A stretch of 64,000 nucleotides of DNA from Whalleya microplaca (GCA_022497155.1 MU385715.1:806001-870000); one strand, 5' to 3'. Numbered from the stretch's first letter, positions 20,780 through 34,727 are shown. Translations and numbers: made by a program. Notes: generated by a model from the letters alone, not told the origin.

Positions 20780-22982
20780 GCTAGGAATAGGAAGGAAGGT
20801 AGGTAGGTGAGTGGGTGGATGTTGATGGCATGAGGAGACGGGAGCGGAGAGACACTTTTTGTGTGCAAAAAAACCGGCGTCTACAAGGTTGATATCACCA
20901 TAATTTGGCAGGGCGGCGTTTTACGGAGTGCAAAGCACCGGCATCTTGATTTTACTCCGCCGCATCTAGATCAGTACGATAGTAGCATTGGTGAACGAAT
21001 GAAGATATAACCAAATTGTGAGATACGCCTCAGTGGTAGGGAGTAGGTGAACGAGGATTATTCACGTCCCTCTGGTGATTTTTCCATCTTAATAGCTGTC
21101 CCTGCAAATGAAGGCAGTTTGGTTTGCCAAGTAACTCTCAGGGGTAAATTCCTACATACATAGATATCACAGCGCGTTGCCCAAACCACGGACCACAATT
21201 ATACCCATCAAAAGACGCTTCCTTTTACTATTTCAAACATTTCTTGCCATAAGTCCCCAGTGCCCCTGACCCTAGGAGTCATGAGAACCATGAGCTCACG
21301 AAAACTTCGAATTATACTGCCTACCTTCCAGGCTTCCATTCTACCATATACAATCACGTATCCATCCCTGATATATATGACTTACTTGCTTCTGTGCCAT
21401 ACAAGACTCTTAACAGATATCCCTCCCAGGATCCTCAACCCAGGCCCGGGGACCCTGAGAACCCTGACATACATACGTATGTAAATAGCCTGAGCTCTAA
21501 TCCTACTCCCCAGACTAGACCGCGATCACTTATCCATTCCTACGCTGAGATGCGTGCCAAGAAACAGACGAGCCACCAAAGCAATATCTACCTATCTACC
21601 TACTCGCACCGTCAGGAATCCATCGAACCTAGGTTCACCCTATTATTCCGTAGGCACACATGAAACCAGCCGGAAATCCCATCCAGCACCAATCCAGTAC
21701 CAAAGCACAGTGCTAACTAACACAAACCTACATACACGTCCTTGTTCATATCTACATCCATCTAAGTTCGCCACGGTGAGATAGAGTTCAGATCGCCCAC
21801 CCTCTAGGTAAGTACGCGATGGTGCCGCCGCTGAACCTTAGGTTTCGGGCCGCGAGATACCCGACTTACATATATGTAGATGCATAACCACATGCTCATT
21901 AGGAGGTAAGTAGGTAGTTTAAATCATATGTATGACTAATCCAGGCTACTACATTTGATAAAGATTTTGGGAGGAGATGAACGGGTTGGACTCCTTCCCC
22001 TGAATGGGTGTCTGGACGGGGACGCTCTCAGTCTTTCCTCCACAAAAGCCGCGGAGCGTTCTACGGCGCCTAGTATTGAAGGGTATGAGATATAGGCTTA
22101 CTAGTTTGGTAATTGGGGTGGTAGGGGGTAAGTATAGAAGCAAGCGAGAAAGCATATAAGCTGGATAAGATCGATCTAAGAACCAGTCCTCAGCGATAAC
22201 ATGGTCCAGGCAGCGCAAAGTGAAGATAGATCAACGATATCTTATATTCTCGTATCTAAGGCACTCTTCCGTACCGGCGCAAGCAACAACAGCAACAACT
22301 GTAACAACAACCGCAATAACAATAACAGTAAAAGTCCTATCCTATCGCTCAGTGGGGTATATAAAGCTGCAGAGAACACACAGCAAAAAAGCACAGCAAA
22401 ACACAAAAAAAGGTCCATAACATATCCATCCATCCATCATATCCAACAGTGACGGTGCTCAGAAAAACCAAAAGTGAGCACCGGTGTAGATAGTCTAAAA
22501 TACGCCAGAAAAGCCGTCCGTCCGTCCGTCTTTGCTCAGTCATCCATCCACCCCGGGACGTTCTTCCGACTTCCTGTATCTTTGCTCTTTTTTTAGTTCG
22601 CGTAATAATCGTTCCCGCCCAGCCCAGCCCAGCCGTAGTAAGAAAATCACAGCCCCCTAAACATCGGGGGTGTGGGCCTTGTTGTCGTCGTCATAAATAA
22701 TAAATATAATTCCGTTCCGTCATGAAACTGAAACCCCCACCCCAAAAACGCCGATTTGATCCCAGTCTAGGAACCGGTTTCTCCGTTACACCGTTGTGAA
22801 AAAAGAGAAATTCCTATTAGATATATTTCCCCGGATTTGAGTCGTTTACGTTTAAGGTTTCCTCGTATATAGGTATATATATGTGTACACATCATGAAAG
22901 ATTTTCCGACATCCGCTTCGTAAATCTCATGATAAGGGGTATAATTTGGTTAGGTTGGTGGTTAGACTCAGGGGCATGTGCG
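20780..22982. other. Intergenic between RPB5 and the rhodopsin-like gene
   Basis: About 2.2 kb between two convergent genes. It contains several A-rich and ATAC-type low-complexity stretches and no supported gene. Frames of 60-90 codons lack motifs. Confidence 0.5.
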
Positions 22983-24591
22983 TCACCTCAGTAAGCCCCC
23001 CGGGTCCATAAGTATCGGTGTGCTGCGGTCCTCATCAGGATCGTAAGGCGATTCTGCGGGATGTTGAGGTATCGGCTGCAGTTCGGTCCCGCTTCTCGAA
23101 TTTGACCGGGGTTGTTGTTGTTGCTGTTGTTTGGCATTAAAGGGGGTGAGGAAACCACCAAGGTCCTGCAGGAGTGTTTGAGAGCCACGTCGAAACCCGT
23201 TGATAGGTGCCTGCATCGTGGGTGAAGGAGCGCCAGGTGAGTTGGGAGAGAGAGGATCAAGGCTGGAATTAAAACTGTCCCGTACGCTTCGAGACGGTTC
23301 GCTGTCTAACAATCCACCCACGTCGAAGAAAGAAACTCGGCGAGGAGTCGTGGTGGAATTGCTTCGCGACGCCGTCAGTGGATCCCTAGGCAAGAGAGAA
23401 TCATCGCTGGCTTCGGCATGGCTTCGTTTTGACTGAGGAAACTGCCAGCCGCTGATGTCCGCTAAACCTGCCGACGTGAAAGTAGGTTGCTTGTCAGGCC
23501 GGTCACGAAGTTCGCGATCCACCGATAGTCCCAAGCCTCTGACTAGATCCTCGTCACTGCCCCAATGCCTATGAAGCGTCGGCCTGCGCTCCGATGCCCT
23601 GTCTATGGAATCGGCGGCGACAGAGCCAGGCCTGTACTTGGACTTCTTCACACCACGATCCCGGACGAACGACCCAAGGACCAATGCATTAGCAGCAATC
23701 GTGGCAAAGAGAATTTCAACCGATGCCAGCAAGGAACGGATCTGCTGGCTTCCGTGTTGTTCGATAATATGGGGAATCCGGTACGCGGTAGTTCCAACAA
23801 CGGCCAAACTCATTGAAAACAGCAGGCTGAGTTTCAACTTTCTCTTGGTATTCATGTGGCTTGTAGCAATGATAGCAACTGGGAAGAAGATAAGGAGGAG
23901 GTCTGTGATGATATTGCAAGTGGCCATCGTGATAAGTTGCGCATATCCTTGACGGCACGCACCACCCGGGTCGGGCAATACTTGCCAGTAGTTGTCGAAT
24001 GGATGGCATTCCGTTAGATCTGAGATTAGGACTGCCACGAACGTCGCAACTAGGGTGCATCGTATGAAAATCAATGTGACCTCGGTAGTTCGGTTCCACG
24101 TAATGTTCGTTAGGCGCTTAAAGAACTCCAAGATAGCGCTTTTCAAAATCCACAAGCTAGGCAAAATAGTTAGCGCCCCGCGGTTCTTGATATATATCAA
24201 CCATATATAGAAGTAGATTGATGCCGCCACAATCGAGTAGAAAATTGGTTGCGAATACGTACGTAGTCGCATATAATATCCGACTAGCAAGGACCAAGCC
24301 ACTAGCAATAGATTTCTTATGTATTTCCCCAGCGGTCAATCCCTCGAATTGGGCGTTGTTAGTTCCGTAAAGCAGTATAACATGGACACATCCCATGCGC
24401 AAGAAGAGCGGAATGATAGCCAGCGCGGCGGTCTTGTCTTCTCGGAAAAGCTTCTCGGACCGGACGAAGCGGCCGGCGACGCGCAACACGATAATCGTGG
24501 TACAGAAAAGCGTGGCCCACCAGCAGACCAGGAGCGTGGGCTTGTCTTCGTCGGGGGCGTGTAACGGTGGCGGCGAGGAGTAGAGGGTCAT
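22983..24591 (-). CDS. Seven-helix rhodopsin-like integral membrane protein
   Basis: Member of the large fungal family of rhodopsin-domain membrane proteins, which includes Pth11-related receptors; no ligand is known. Exons (minus) 24591-24263 and 24156-22983 give 500 residues; the 106-bp intron joins ILYATT to LWILKSAILEFF, a family-typical junction. Hydrophobic helices span about residues 20-260, with conserved loop blocks ECHPFDNYWQVLPDPGGACRQ, ITDLLLIFFPVAII and RIPHIIEQHGSQQIR. ANALVLGSFVRDRGVKKSKYR then marks the start of a 240-residue cytosolic tail. The tail is Ser/Pro-rich, has a glutamine run and carries repeated DxGGLL-type motifs (DVGGLLDSE, DLGGFL, DPGGLL at the very end), which are typical of these proteins. 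There is no N-terminal CFEM domain. Confidence 0.85.
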
Positions 24592-27500
24592 TTTGCCTTT
24601 GCGCGAACTTGACCACGCCCGTCGACCTCCGCAGAGGGGACGAGCGGGGAGGCGGGCGTCGTCTTCAGGAGCGCAGGCGGTTTGGCAGCAGGGTCACGAC
24701 CGAGATATAGAATCAATTGCCCGCCGGGACATTGTACGTCGACGACTCGAGACAAGGGCGGCTGCAGTATAGTTATGTTCCCTGGCGTTTGGTGTCGATA
24801 TATAGGTTTACGTAAATAGGACTCTGGAAGCCCAGAGAGCAGGGTGTTATTATGACGTTGGACAGATGGTCTGTGATCCTCTTCTACCGACTGGAGGATC
24901 GAATCTATCTGATGCATGAACAATGCGACTATGACAATGTTGACAAACTGAATAGCAAAATATCACGGGCCGTGGGCTGCGCATCGTAGGAAGAGGTCGT
25001 GTTCGTCGTCAGGAGATGGCCAGCAAGAACGGAGAAAGTGAGGCCACAAGAAAGCCGTAGCGAGTATGAAGGTAGCATGGAGGCATGGAGGCATTGGAGA
25101 GGGAGAGGAAGAGGGTGGGTGTGTGAAGAAGGTCAATAATATGAGAGAAGCCTGTCTGGGTGCTGTGTGTGGATGTACAAGAGGAGGTACTGCAAAATAT
25201 GTACAACACTTGTACATAATAGGTATCGACAATACCGAGTCGAGATAGGGCTATTCCTTAAAGTAGGCAGCCCACTACGTAGTATAGCCGCGGTACCTAC
25301 ATGAGGTACCTACATACCTTATTTACATACTCGCAGTACCCAGGTATTGGGAGACTGGGAAGCCGATACGGATCGGTAGCCCACATGCCCACGAACGCCA
25401 CAGGGAGGAGGGTTGGCAGATACCTAGGTACAAAAGAATACAACGGGGCTAAATTCTAATCTAGAGGAGCTGGGGGGGTGCTAAGGCAGGCCGAGGTGCT
25501 TGCTTGCTTGGGCCTAGGTCCCCGTTGGATGGATCCATTGATTAGGAGGAGACAGGTGCGGGCCAGCTACCTAGCTGGAGCTAGTCCCACGCACCACCAG
25601 CCTATCTCCTTCTCGTGAAAGACAGATAACGATAGGGCGATAGCAAAAGTACATCCATGTAGTATCGTACAATCGTACATATAACACACATGTCCAACAC
25701 CCTAACACCCAGGACACCCTGACTGACACCCTAGTTGATAGTCCTGCTATACTCGCACCGCATACGAAAAATCCTGGTGTGTAAGGTTCATGTTTGCTCT
25801 GTTGCAATACGAACACAGGGACATCGCCGAATCACCTATCGGTGTATATAGTGATTGTATGACGAGACTTAGTCGACGGGGCTGAATGCTGGTTCTTGTT
25901 TTTTCCTCTTTCACAATCGTGTTATTTTATTGTAGCCTACTGCTGCTACGTAGTACGTATTGGCGCAGCACTCTGTAAATCAGTGGCATCGGAGTGCCTA
26001 ACTGAGTATAGTAGGGGAGATAAACAGGAAAAAGGATGCAACAACAACAAGCCTCTCTATCCCCCGTCCGGCTTAGCGCCGCCTCTGCCACCACCACGGC
26101 ACCACCAATAATACTCTTCGGGAGTCGCGTGACAGGTGACAAGCTCCTCCTCGCTACTCGCTCCTCGAAACGTTGACCCTACTTGACCTTACCTTACTAT
26201 GTAGAAGTACACATATCAGATTATCAAGCGAGTTTTGCCTCCTAGTTTCGGATGGTACGGAGGCATACCAAGTACACTGCAGCGTAGATCTTGGAGCCGC
26301 AAAGGGGTCACCAGTAATTGATTCCTCAGAGTGGTAGAATCGTTAGGTAATTGGGCTGCGCGTGAAAATGGGGGTCCATTATGTCTGTCCATTATACCTC
26401 AGGTTGTGTGTTAATATTACGATTACCCCAACTTCTCAGCCTCAGGTGTGTTGGTGTTGATGTCGTACGTACGGCCTGGTTATCTTAATTGGTGTGATAT
26501 GTCGCGGGGATCTCCTACCAGTAAGCATGAAGAGTCAGGGTACATAGAATAGTGCCGCGCTTAGGAAGAAGCAGAGGTCACTTTGATATCGTTATCAGGC
26601 TCGAATACTAGTAGTCTGCCTATCGGTTGTTAGTCGATCCGGAGGCTTGATTTGATCTGAGATATGAGACCATGACTGAAATGACCGTTACTATATGCGT
26701 ACTGCGTAAGTATAGAGCTCGGAGTAAAGCTGGGAGTGATTTGATAAGTTGCCGGAAGGATTGGTCTTGTATTACCGCAAACCAGCTTCGTGCCAACTAT
26801 TCCATGTAATAAAGCGGCCCAGCAGGTTATAGTACGTACGCCGGAATACATACCTCTACAGACAATCAGAGTCAACTCCTTTCGACTTGCGGCATCATCA
26901 TCATCATCATGTCTTTTACGGATCCGTACATAGAGTTACTGTAAGTAAGGATACACTCGTGGGTCTGTGCTGTGCTGTGCTGTGCATATGTATGTACCTA
27001 TGTATGCGTAGGTATGTTTCAAAATGGTTCGCATATACTTGTAAGAACTAGCCTACATGTATGTGTGTTGCTGCTATAATAGTATATTACATTGTAGGAC
27101 GGGAGGATTCTCGCTGGAGCCTGGAAGGAAATGAGCCTCAGATGCAACGCAACAGGAAGATACAGCCTTTTGTCTTGCGCTACTGGGTTTTTGGTAGGAT
27201 GAACCGAGGAGATGCGTGTAAGTCTAGACCCCCTTTTTTGCGCCGGCCGCCATTCACACCGCGACTATGTAATGAAGTAAAACATGGAGGCGCCCACCCG
27301 GCCGCTTGAACGACTCGTCACGCGACTCTGATTGGAATAACCAATAGCCTCTGTCATGACACGGGCGAGCCTGTGTCTCTCAACACGTCAGCGCGAGATT
27401 CCGGAAATCGGAAACCGGCAACATGGTCTTGTCTGCCATTGCCTGCCAGTGAAGCTAGCTTGGTTCGGCGATAAAGAATATGACAGAAATGACAGAATGA

Positions 27501-29466
27501 CATGAGTGACATGAGTGACAGGAAAAATAAGCCTTATCTCCTTAGGAGCTTCCCTTCGGAGAGAAGAGGTGGTTGGAACAAGTGGGCTCCAGAGTCCAGG
27601 GCAAAAAGACGCTATGGTTCGAGGGGCTGTATGTGTGTAGATCTGTACATAACGTGGTCGACCATGGTACTTTCATTGCAGTATCGATCGTGTTGTTTCA
27701 CCGGCAGACAAGGCCCTATCAATGATTTTCCCATCGGACAGGCATTCCGATTCGGGTCCGCCTTTATCTCTCAACCCACAGACAAGGACCCATTTCAATG
27801 GTCCACTCGTCAGATCTTTATCACTGCTTACACGACAGAGAGGGTGATGGAAAAAAAGAGTGAACGTTGCAGATAGGGACGCGTCCGTGCGCCACCACAA
27901 GGCATTGTTATATCACGATCATTCTTAAAGGTTAGCCCGTTCACTGACCTCGATCCATAGCGGTTGTATGATCCCGAGCTTCAAACAAATCCGATCAAAC
28001 CGGTGGCACAGACTCAAGTCTTTATGTACTATGCGGATAAACTGTCCGACTCTACATCCACCTAATGATTCCGCAACCCGAGGACATAATGAGAAACTCT
28101 GGTCTTCCTCGAAAGAGGACCGAGAGGCTGGTTCTACATACATATGTATGTATATCAGACAGAGTAGTTAACCGTTAAGCCTTGAGCCGCACGTCCACAC
28201 CCACACCACCCACAGTTATGTCATGCCATTATGAGTTCCACGTAAATGAATTCCCAGGTCCCGGAGACGACGTTGCATTGCGAGTCGTCGGCCCGGGTTC
28301 ATCTCACCATTTCTGAGGTCAAATAAAAGTCTGCAGATGTCATTGACGTCGCAGTGTCAGCATCGACTGACTGGCGGACGAAAGGGTATGTAGACTTATG
28401 GTGGTTGTGCATCTTGTACTACCAACCTACAGACAGATTAATCCCGCGGTTGCGTGCGTGTGCGTACCGTCGAGACGGGCCTGACTGTGAGAGGACAGAG
28501 CCTGCTGGTTTGAGATATGCAACGTCTTACTATTATTTGCTGTTTGCATCCCTCGGTTCGTGTAATAGTGCCCGTCCCGTCCGTGAACCCGCTTGATTGG
28601 GTCTCAAGCTGGCGGGGTACTCGACACTATACATATATCTACATTGAGTAGCCAAGAAAGAAACATGTGGCTTTACTTGGTAATCTTTCGGGTATCTGAA
28701 CAAGCACAGCGAGCAGCACTCCTACGTATGTATCATAGATAACAAATCTCGCAAACCGCACCAATTCCACTATATACCACTCAGTTTAGGATCTCCGCGG
28801 TCTACTATGCAATTGCAGCGGAAGGCGGTGACGGCGATAATGACGATGACGCGAATCCCATGTCGCAGAAGTGGTGAGGGTTCGTCTGATCAGTCGTAAG
28901 TTTCAAAAAAGCATGTTTTAAAAAAAGAAACACGTCGAGTCCCGGGCTCCTGGGACTACCTAGCCTACATACACGCGTCGGCGCCGTAGGATGCAAAAAG
29001 ATTGTCCGCGCCGCTTCCTGAACATTGATCGTTTACTGCGTAGGAAGATCACTAGGTATTTAGCATTTATACTATTTGCTGCCTACGATGGACGGATATT
29101 GCTGACTGCATCCGGCTAGAGGATGGACATATAGGCCAGCAACTTGAATGACACTTCCTGCCTTGTCAATATTGAATCCTCTGTACGCATTTTTGCCTGC
29201 TCTTTTACCATGCAGCCGCGTCATGACCATGTTTTTACACTTGTATTAGGCATCCGATAGATAAACGTTTCCGATTGGTAAGGCCATACTATAGAGACCG
29301 GCTATTCGAAGACGCATTCAAGCCGTATGTTTCATATTAGTGAAATTTGATCGTGCTGTCATGTAGGCAGAGGCAACTAAACGTCGTGCAACAGGAACTG
29401 GTTCGATTCTCGGATATTCTATCTGTACTATACACACCGCAGAAATGCATTAACCGAGCCAGCCAG
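24592..29466. other. 4.9-kb region without a recognisable gene
   Basis: No family motif was found on either strand, and frames stay under about 125 codons. It contains scattered ATAC, GTAC and CTAGG micro-repeats and a short CAT run near 26,893. It is large enough to hide a non-coding RNA or a many-exon orphan gene. The right end should be the 3' UTR of the TBCD gene. Confidence 0.5.
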
Positions 29467-32400
29467 CTACTCGAGTTCGAGTTCCTGCACGACATCCTTG
29501 ATGTAAGGCTTCCCAGCCTTTGCCCAGTCCACAGTAAGGAGCTTAGCCTGCTTCCCCTCGGTTTCATTGCCGTCTAGCAAGCTCCAAAGCTCGTCGACGA
29601 CGAGGCTCCGAACCCTGGGCCACGGGTGCATCATGAGACCGCCAAGTCTACGCCTCGCCTCGAGGACGCCCTCGCGCCTCTTCTGCGCCAACTCCGGCGT
29701 CGACTTAACTTCCGGGTTCTGAACACCGTTCTGGTCGACCGCCGCAACGGCGCCGTAGACCTTGATGCAGGCCTCGAGCTTGCGCACGTTGCCGGTCTTG
29801 TACGCGGCCTTCTGCGCCAGCAGGCAGAGCTGGCGGGGGTTGAGGTCATCTTCGGGATCGCACTGCTGGAGCTGTCCGATGTGGAATAGGTAGGCCACCA
29901 CCTCGAGCGTGGGGACGATGATGCGGTCCTGACCCTGGTACTGCTTGAGGTTGCGGAGCAGGCCCGCGCAGATCCGTCTGAGGTTCTCATGGGACGCCGC
30001 ACAGAAGTCGGCCAGCGCGGCCCGGCTCGCGATGACGAGGTCCTCGTTTCCGGTGTCCGCGGAGGTTACGTAGCCGGCGAGCAGGACTGACGAGCACGCC
30101 TCTACGCCTATCGTCCAGTTTGGGGCTATGGCCTGATCCAGCCGCTCCGTGTCACAGAGGTGCAACAAGAAGCTAAAGTATTCCTTCGAAGAGAAAGACA
30201 ATTTGGTAAAAGTCTCGTTATGTCTGTGTAATAGTTAATAAACCATCCCATTGTAATCCTGATCAGAATATGTGCATACCTAGGACTAAGAAGCATACCC
30301 AACGCAGACTGAGCCTCAACACGCACTCGATCTAACTTCTCGGCAGCCAAGCGAAGTACGCGGGGATACAAGGCCGATATGACCTGTTCATTATCCTTTT
30401 TTGTTTCCCACAGAGTTTTGGTAGCCTTAATTGCCTCAAAACGTACATGAGAGCCGATGTCGCCTCGTGCATTCGACGTATAATCATCGAGCCCCTCTGA
30501 AATGATGCCTACGAGATTCGACGATTTATCTTGTAAGATAACCCTACCGGTCAGACTTTGGAGGATCGCGACTCGAGTCTCGATGGTGTTGTCTTTCGCC
30601 CATCGTTCTGCAAGCACCTCGCTCACCAGACTAGCTCTTGACTGAGCGTTTCTGCCTCGCTCCAAGGCATAAGCGCGTGTGAGCGCGTGGAAGAACCCAT
30701 TACCATGTCTGTTACGTGGTATCTGTGGGCCACGCACCCTGGCACACCATTCCTCGATGATCTGCTTACGGCTTTCTGGGCTAGAGAAGATGAGAAGAAC
30801 CAGGGCAGCTTCCGACGAGGCGCTTACCACCTCAGCCTCGTTCCTATCAAACCACTCGCTTAGGGTGCCTCGAAGGATTGCCAACAGCTCATCGATTTGT
30901 TTGGGACGGTTGGCCGCCAGCGTATCCACCAGATCGGCAATGGATGCGGCGGAGTCAGACGAGTCCTCTTGAATCGAAACTCGCTCCGGTTGCAGGAAGC
31001 TCCCAAATTGAGATTCCGTCTGGTTTTGCTGGATAGCACTTATCAGGAGGATCGGAGTTGAAGAAACCATAAGTCCACTGGCCGCCTCGGCGATCAACTC
31101 CGGTTTACGGTATTTGGTAGTCTTCGCATCCTGCAGAATCTCTTTCAAGGCCTTGCAGATTTCTGCCGTAGGAACCCTCTGAAGGGTTTCACTAGGCTTG
31201 TCTCTGATGAGCGATGGAAGAGAGTCGAAAACAGCAGCAAGAGTCTGTAAAAGTCCGTGTCGCTCCTCTACTTGCCGCACTTGCAAACCCTGCAATCGAG
31301 ACAATAGCATGTCAACAGAAGTCTTAAAATTGTCCAAAGGATCAGAATCTCCAACTCTGGCCAGTTCCGCAGTTAGAACCCCAAACGAAGTAGCTGCTAC
31401 TCTTCGAGCCGCTGCATCCATGTCCCCAATACCTCTCCACCCCAGCGTTGCTTCCATTAACGCACGTCCGTAATGTGTCGATAACCTGGTTGCCCGGAGA
31501 GCGACTCCATGTATAGCTCTTGAGCGAAGAGCAACTTCGTGATAGTCAACCGTTTGGACCACAGATATACCTTCTTCTACAGTGTCAGGATGTCGGCCAA
31601 TCAATTCCTGAAGAGCAGCAGATGCGCCACGTCTGATATTCCCAGCGGGATCAAGCGAAGCGGTCACAACCAATTCAGTCGCAATAACTTGCAGAATCGA
31701 CGCCGTAGGATCGTGTCCTTTAGCTACTAGTATGGATTTTGTCTGTACTCTCAGCAATTCGGCAGTGGTATAGCGACGAGCTAAAGCCCAGATACCGAAG
31801 CACGAGGCATCCCTGACATTGGTGCCTATGGAGCCGCCGGATGGACCTCGTTTTTCGAAGGATAGCCCCATCAACAAGGCGTGGACAATATCCGATAAAT
31901 TCTCAGGCGGAGGTGATCTCCGGTATAGAAGGTGGGAGAGTGTCAGCATTAAACCATGCCACTCAAGAGGATCAACTGCAGTAAGATCTCGACTTGGAGG
32001 TGCCGATGGATTTGACTTGTTCTTAACCCAAAGAACGTTCCGGTTGAGAGATTCTAGAACAGCTTCAATGACTTGTGAAGCCATGTCTGGATCCAATTTG
32101 AGAGTAATGATACTCAAGGCTTTGCTGGCAGCAAGCCTTACTGGTGTGTCATTGTCTGCCAGTCTTTCGAGCAGATATCCAATCGACGTTTCTACCATTT
32201 CAGTATCAGCTAGGGTTTGTTGTGGCTTCCGTAAAACGAGCGTGATGACTGAACGTATGACTTTGATCATCATCTTTCGGGCTAACGCAGTGCCATTTAT
32301 GACACTGAATGCAGAGCTTTCTTCCGCAGTTATGGTATGCATGGTATAGAATATGTCAGAGAGATAATTATTCATGATAGACGTGTCTGCGGAAGCACTC

Positions 32401-33242
32401 AGAACCCCGGCTAGGAAAGACAGTCTACCGATATAATAGTACGGTGTCTCGGCTGATGCATCTGTTGAGGGTTTGAGAGTTGACAGAGCCCATTGAACGA
32501 GGGCATGTAATATGCCTAGCTCCTGCATGTCCTTTCGCATCACAAGGCGTACAAGAAGTGCTTTGGCCCCATCTCGCTCCTTGCCGGGTAGTGCGAGATA
32601 TTTGATAGCCAGAGGAATCACCCTCAATGTGATGCCCGGGATTTGCGGTGGCCATTGGAACCCCTCGACAACGGGCTTATCAATGATGTCGGCGTCGCCA
32701 GATGAAATAGTTGAAAGGTCAAAGGGTGCAAGAAATAACTGAGACAGCCATAGCAATACAGCGTATCTCCCGTGCCAGGTCCATGGGACAGCAGTTTCTG
32801 CTTCGCGTTCCGAGTCTTCGATAGCCAGCAGCAGAACTTCCAAGCATCTGGTCTCCACGTTTAGAAATCGGACGATGACCTTTTCTCCTCGAATCTTGCA
32901 AAACGTGTAAATGATATTACAGATTGCGTTGGGGAGTGGAATTAATAGTTGAGATCGTAAAGACAGCGACCTTGACCGTCGATGATCCTGCAGACACCCC
33001 AGGTATGCATTCGCCAAAACTGGTAACCATCTAGGAAGATGCGGATCTAGCAACTGCGGGAGCTCTTGAAATGGATCCAGAAGCTGAGAAGTCAATCGTG
33101 ACGCTTCTCTCAAACGCACACGCCTCCGGAGCTGGCCGTTGGGCTTTCTCAAGAATGGCTCGAGACAGCGGTCAAAATCGGCGATCAGGTCCGCCGAGTT
33201 CCTCTGAATGACAACGTCTCGATCATGCTCTGGTGCGTCCAT
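29467..33242 (-). CDS. TBCD: Tubulin-folding cofactor D (TBCD/Cin1/Alp1)
   Basis: Cofactor D takes beta-tubulin in the post-chaperonin folding pathway and, with cofactors C and E, builds the tubulin heterodimer. Exons (minus) 33242-30280 and 30223-29467 give 1239 residues, the usual size. The 56-bp intron joins SALGMLLSPR to HNETFTKLSFSSKEYFSFLLHLCD in frame. The sequence is a continuous run of HEAT/ARM-like helical repeats, with PFDLSTISSGD near residue 180, VRLAASKALSIITLKL in the middle and VRSLVVDELWSLL near the end. These are typical of the family. The downstream exon is GC-rich compared with the long exon. Its neighbours show no functional link. Confidence 0.92.
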
Positions 33243-33836
33243 CGTAAAATCAGTCCTAGTTGATGAGCATCATAGAGTGAGGATCGAGTTATTGCGTGTG
33301 TTTTCGGCTCAAATATGGTAGTTTTAAAGCCGTTGGAAAAGGCTTCCCGTTGATTATGCGGAGCCCTTGTAGTTTCCCACGAATCAACAACCACATATGT
33401 CGTCTCGGTGTGGATGTTTCAACATACGCACCAATGGTGATCACTTTTAGGCAGCGAAGTCTGTCTGCTGAAGAAAGTAGTCTTGTTAGATGTCAGAATA
33501 AACGAGATCTGATTTTGCTTAATTGCATGCTTCTATCGTTTAATTGCAAGTTTCATAACCTGGTAGTCTTTCAGAAATTCAGGACGGCATGGAGATGGTA
33601 GCGTTTTCTTACTAGTCGCAACGTTATTAAATGTCATTTCTTACTTTTATATACGATACATGTATTTCGTGTACTATTTACATAGGAAGCAGCTTCCACT
33701 CTATGAGCCACTTAAGAAGGCTCCATACATACCTACCTCAAAACTAGTTTTACCTAGCAAGCTGTGCTAGGGACGAGAACAATTAGATCACCCCAGGCAT
33801 GAAGATGAGTGACTAGGCGAATATAGATAGATGCCC
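33243..33836. other. Intergenic, TBCD promoter side
   Basis: About 590 bp between the TBCD start and the end of the secreted-protein gene, both on the minus strand. A 101-codon plus-strand frame is present but has no motif. No other feature. Confidence 0.5.
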
Positions 33837-34727
33837 CTATCGTCCTGAAAAGTACTGGCGGGTATCGAAGCGAGGATACGTAGGCCGTATATCACGGCGC
33901 GTCTTCAAAGACGTCTGATTCGCCTCCCGATACGTGCAAGTCTCCCAATCATCGATCCGCGTCTGGCCCCAGGCATGCTTCACCGCCGAGTTTGGAGAGC
34001 ACTCCTCCCAGGCGAGGCCGAAGTTGAAGGTCAGACCCGAGACCAGCTGTCCCGTGCCGCTGCCCGTGGGGTCTCGCGTGTAGCCGGAGACGTCGAAGAC
34101 GAGCTTCGTGGCGTCGTAGCCCTCGCCCTCGCCGCCGTCGAAACATGGCGACCATACGAGCTCGGGGCTCGCGCCTTGGACCTCGAAGTCGTCGTCGAAG
34201 TCTCCGTCGCCTCCGATGGCGGTTTGATCCACGCTGTTTATCTGTGCAGGCTTAACAATTGCCAATATTGTCTGCTTTAGAATCGACTTTGGACTTACCA
34301 TGATGGCCTCAGATAGATTCGTAACCCTCGGCGGTGTAATTGGCATGTAGTTCTTGAGATGTTCGTAGCGGAAAGTGGTCTTGGCGCCTAGTTGATATAT
34401 CGACACACCTTGGGTGAGGTTGGCATGTCCATTGTAGGTCACGTTCGAGACGGCAACGCGCCACTTATAGAACCAATCTACTAGCTCCACGGTTATGGAG
34501 CAACCTGTATACTCGTCGGTTCTCCCGTGACCCTCCGCAAAGAACTGTAACGCAGGAAGCTTGAGCTCGAGATTGTTTGGCGTGATGGTGATGTCGACGC
34601 CTTTGTTCGGCGAACATAAAATAGAGTTGGTTGACTCGATCGCCATGACTCCTGGCAACTGCGGAGGCGCTTGCGCGATCGCGCTCGTAGCGAGGATAAG
34701 TCCCGCGTATGAGATGGAGGGCTTCAT
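33837..34727 (-). CDS. Small secreted protein, DUF4360-like
   Basis: The first 20 residues (MKPSISYAGLILATSAIAQA) form a good signal peptide ending in an AQA-type cleavage site. The mature part is rich in beta-type hydrophobic/polar alternation, with three potential N-glycosylation sites and several cysteines. The pattern (paired cysteines, a YNGHANL block followed by GVSIYQLGAKTTF) recalls fungal DUF4360 proteins, but I hold that loosely. The frame is continuous over 296 residues. It contains a 57-bp segment (34298-34242) with a perfect GTAAGT donor and CACAG acceptor, so the spliced product is probably 277 residues. Retention of that intron keeps the frame. Function unknown; an extracellular role is inferred. 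Confidence 0.7.
   Translation of the reverse strand: MKPSISYAGLILATSAIAQAPPQLPGVMAIESTNSILCSPNKGVDITITPNNLELKLPALQFFAEGHGRTDEYTGCSITVELVDWFYKWRVAVSNVTYNGHANLTQGVSIYQLGAKTTFRYEHLKNYMPITPPRVTNLSEAIMVSPKSILKQTILAIVKPAQINSVDQTAIGGDGDFDDDFEVQGASPELVWSPCFDGGEGEGYDATKLVFDVSGYTRDPTGSGTGQLVSGLTFNFGLAWEECSPNSAVKHAWGQTRIDDWETCTYREANQTSLKTRRDIRPTYPRFDTRQYFSGR

Noticed and set aside
29395..29425. B-box-like GGTTCGATTCT
   Set aside because: No matching A-box or T-stem; the flanks do not fold as a cloverleaf.
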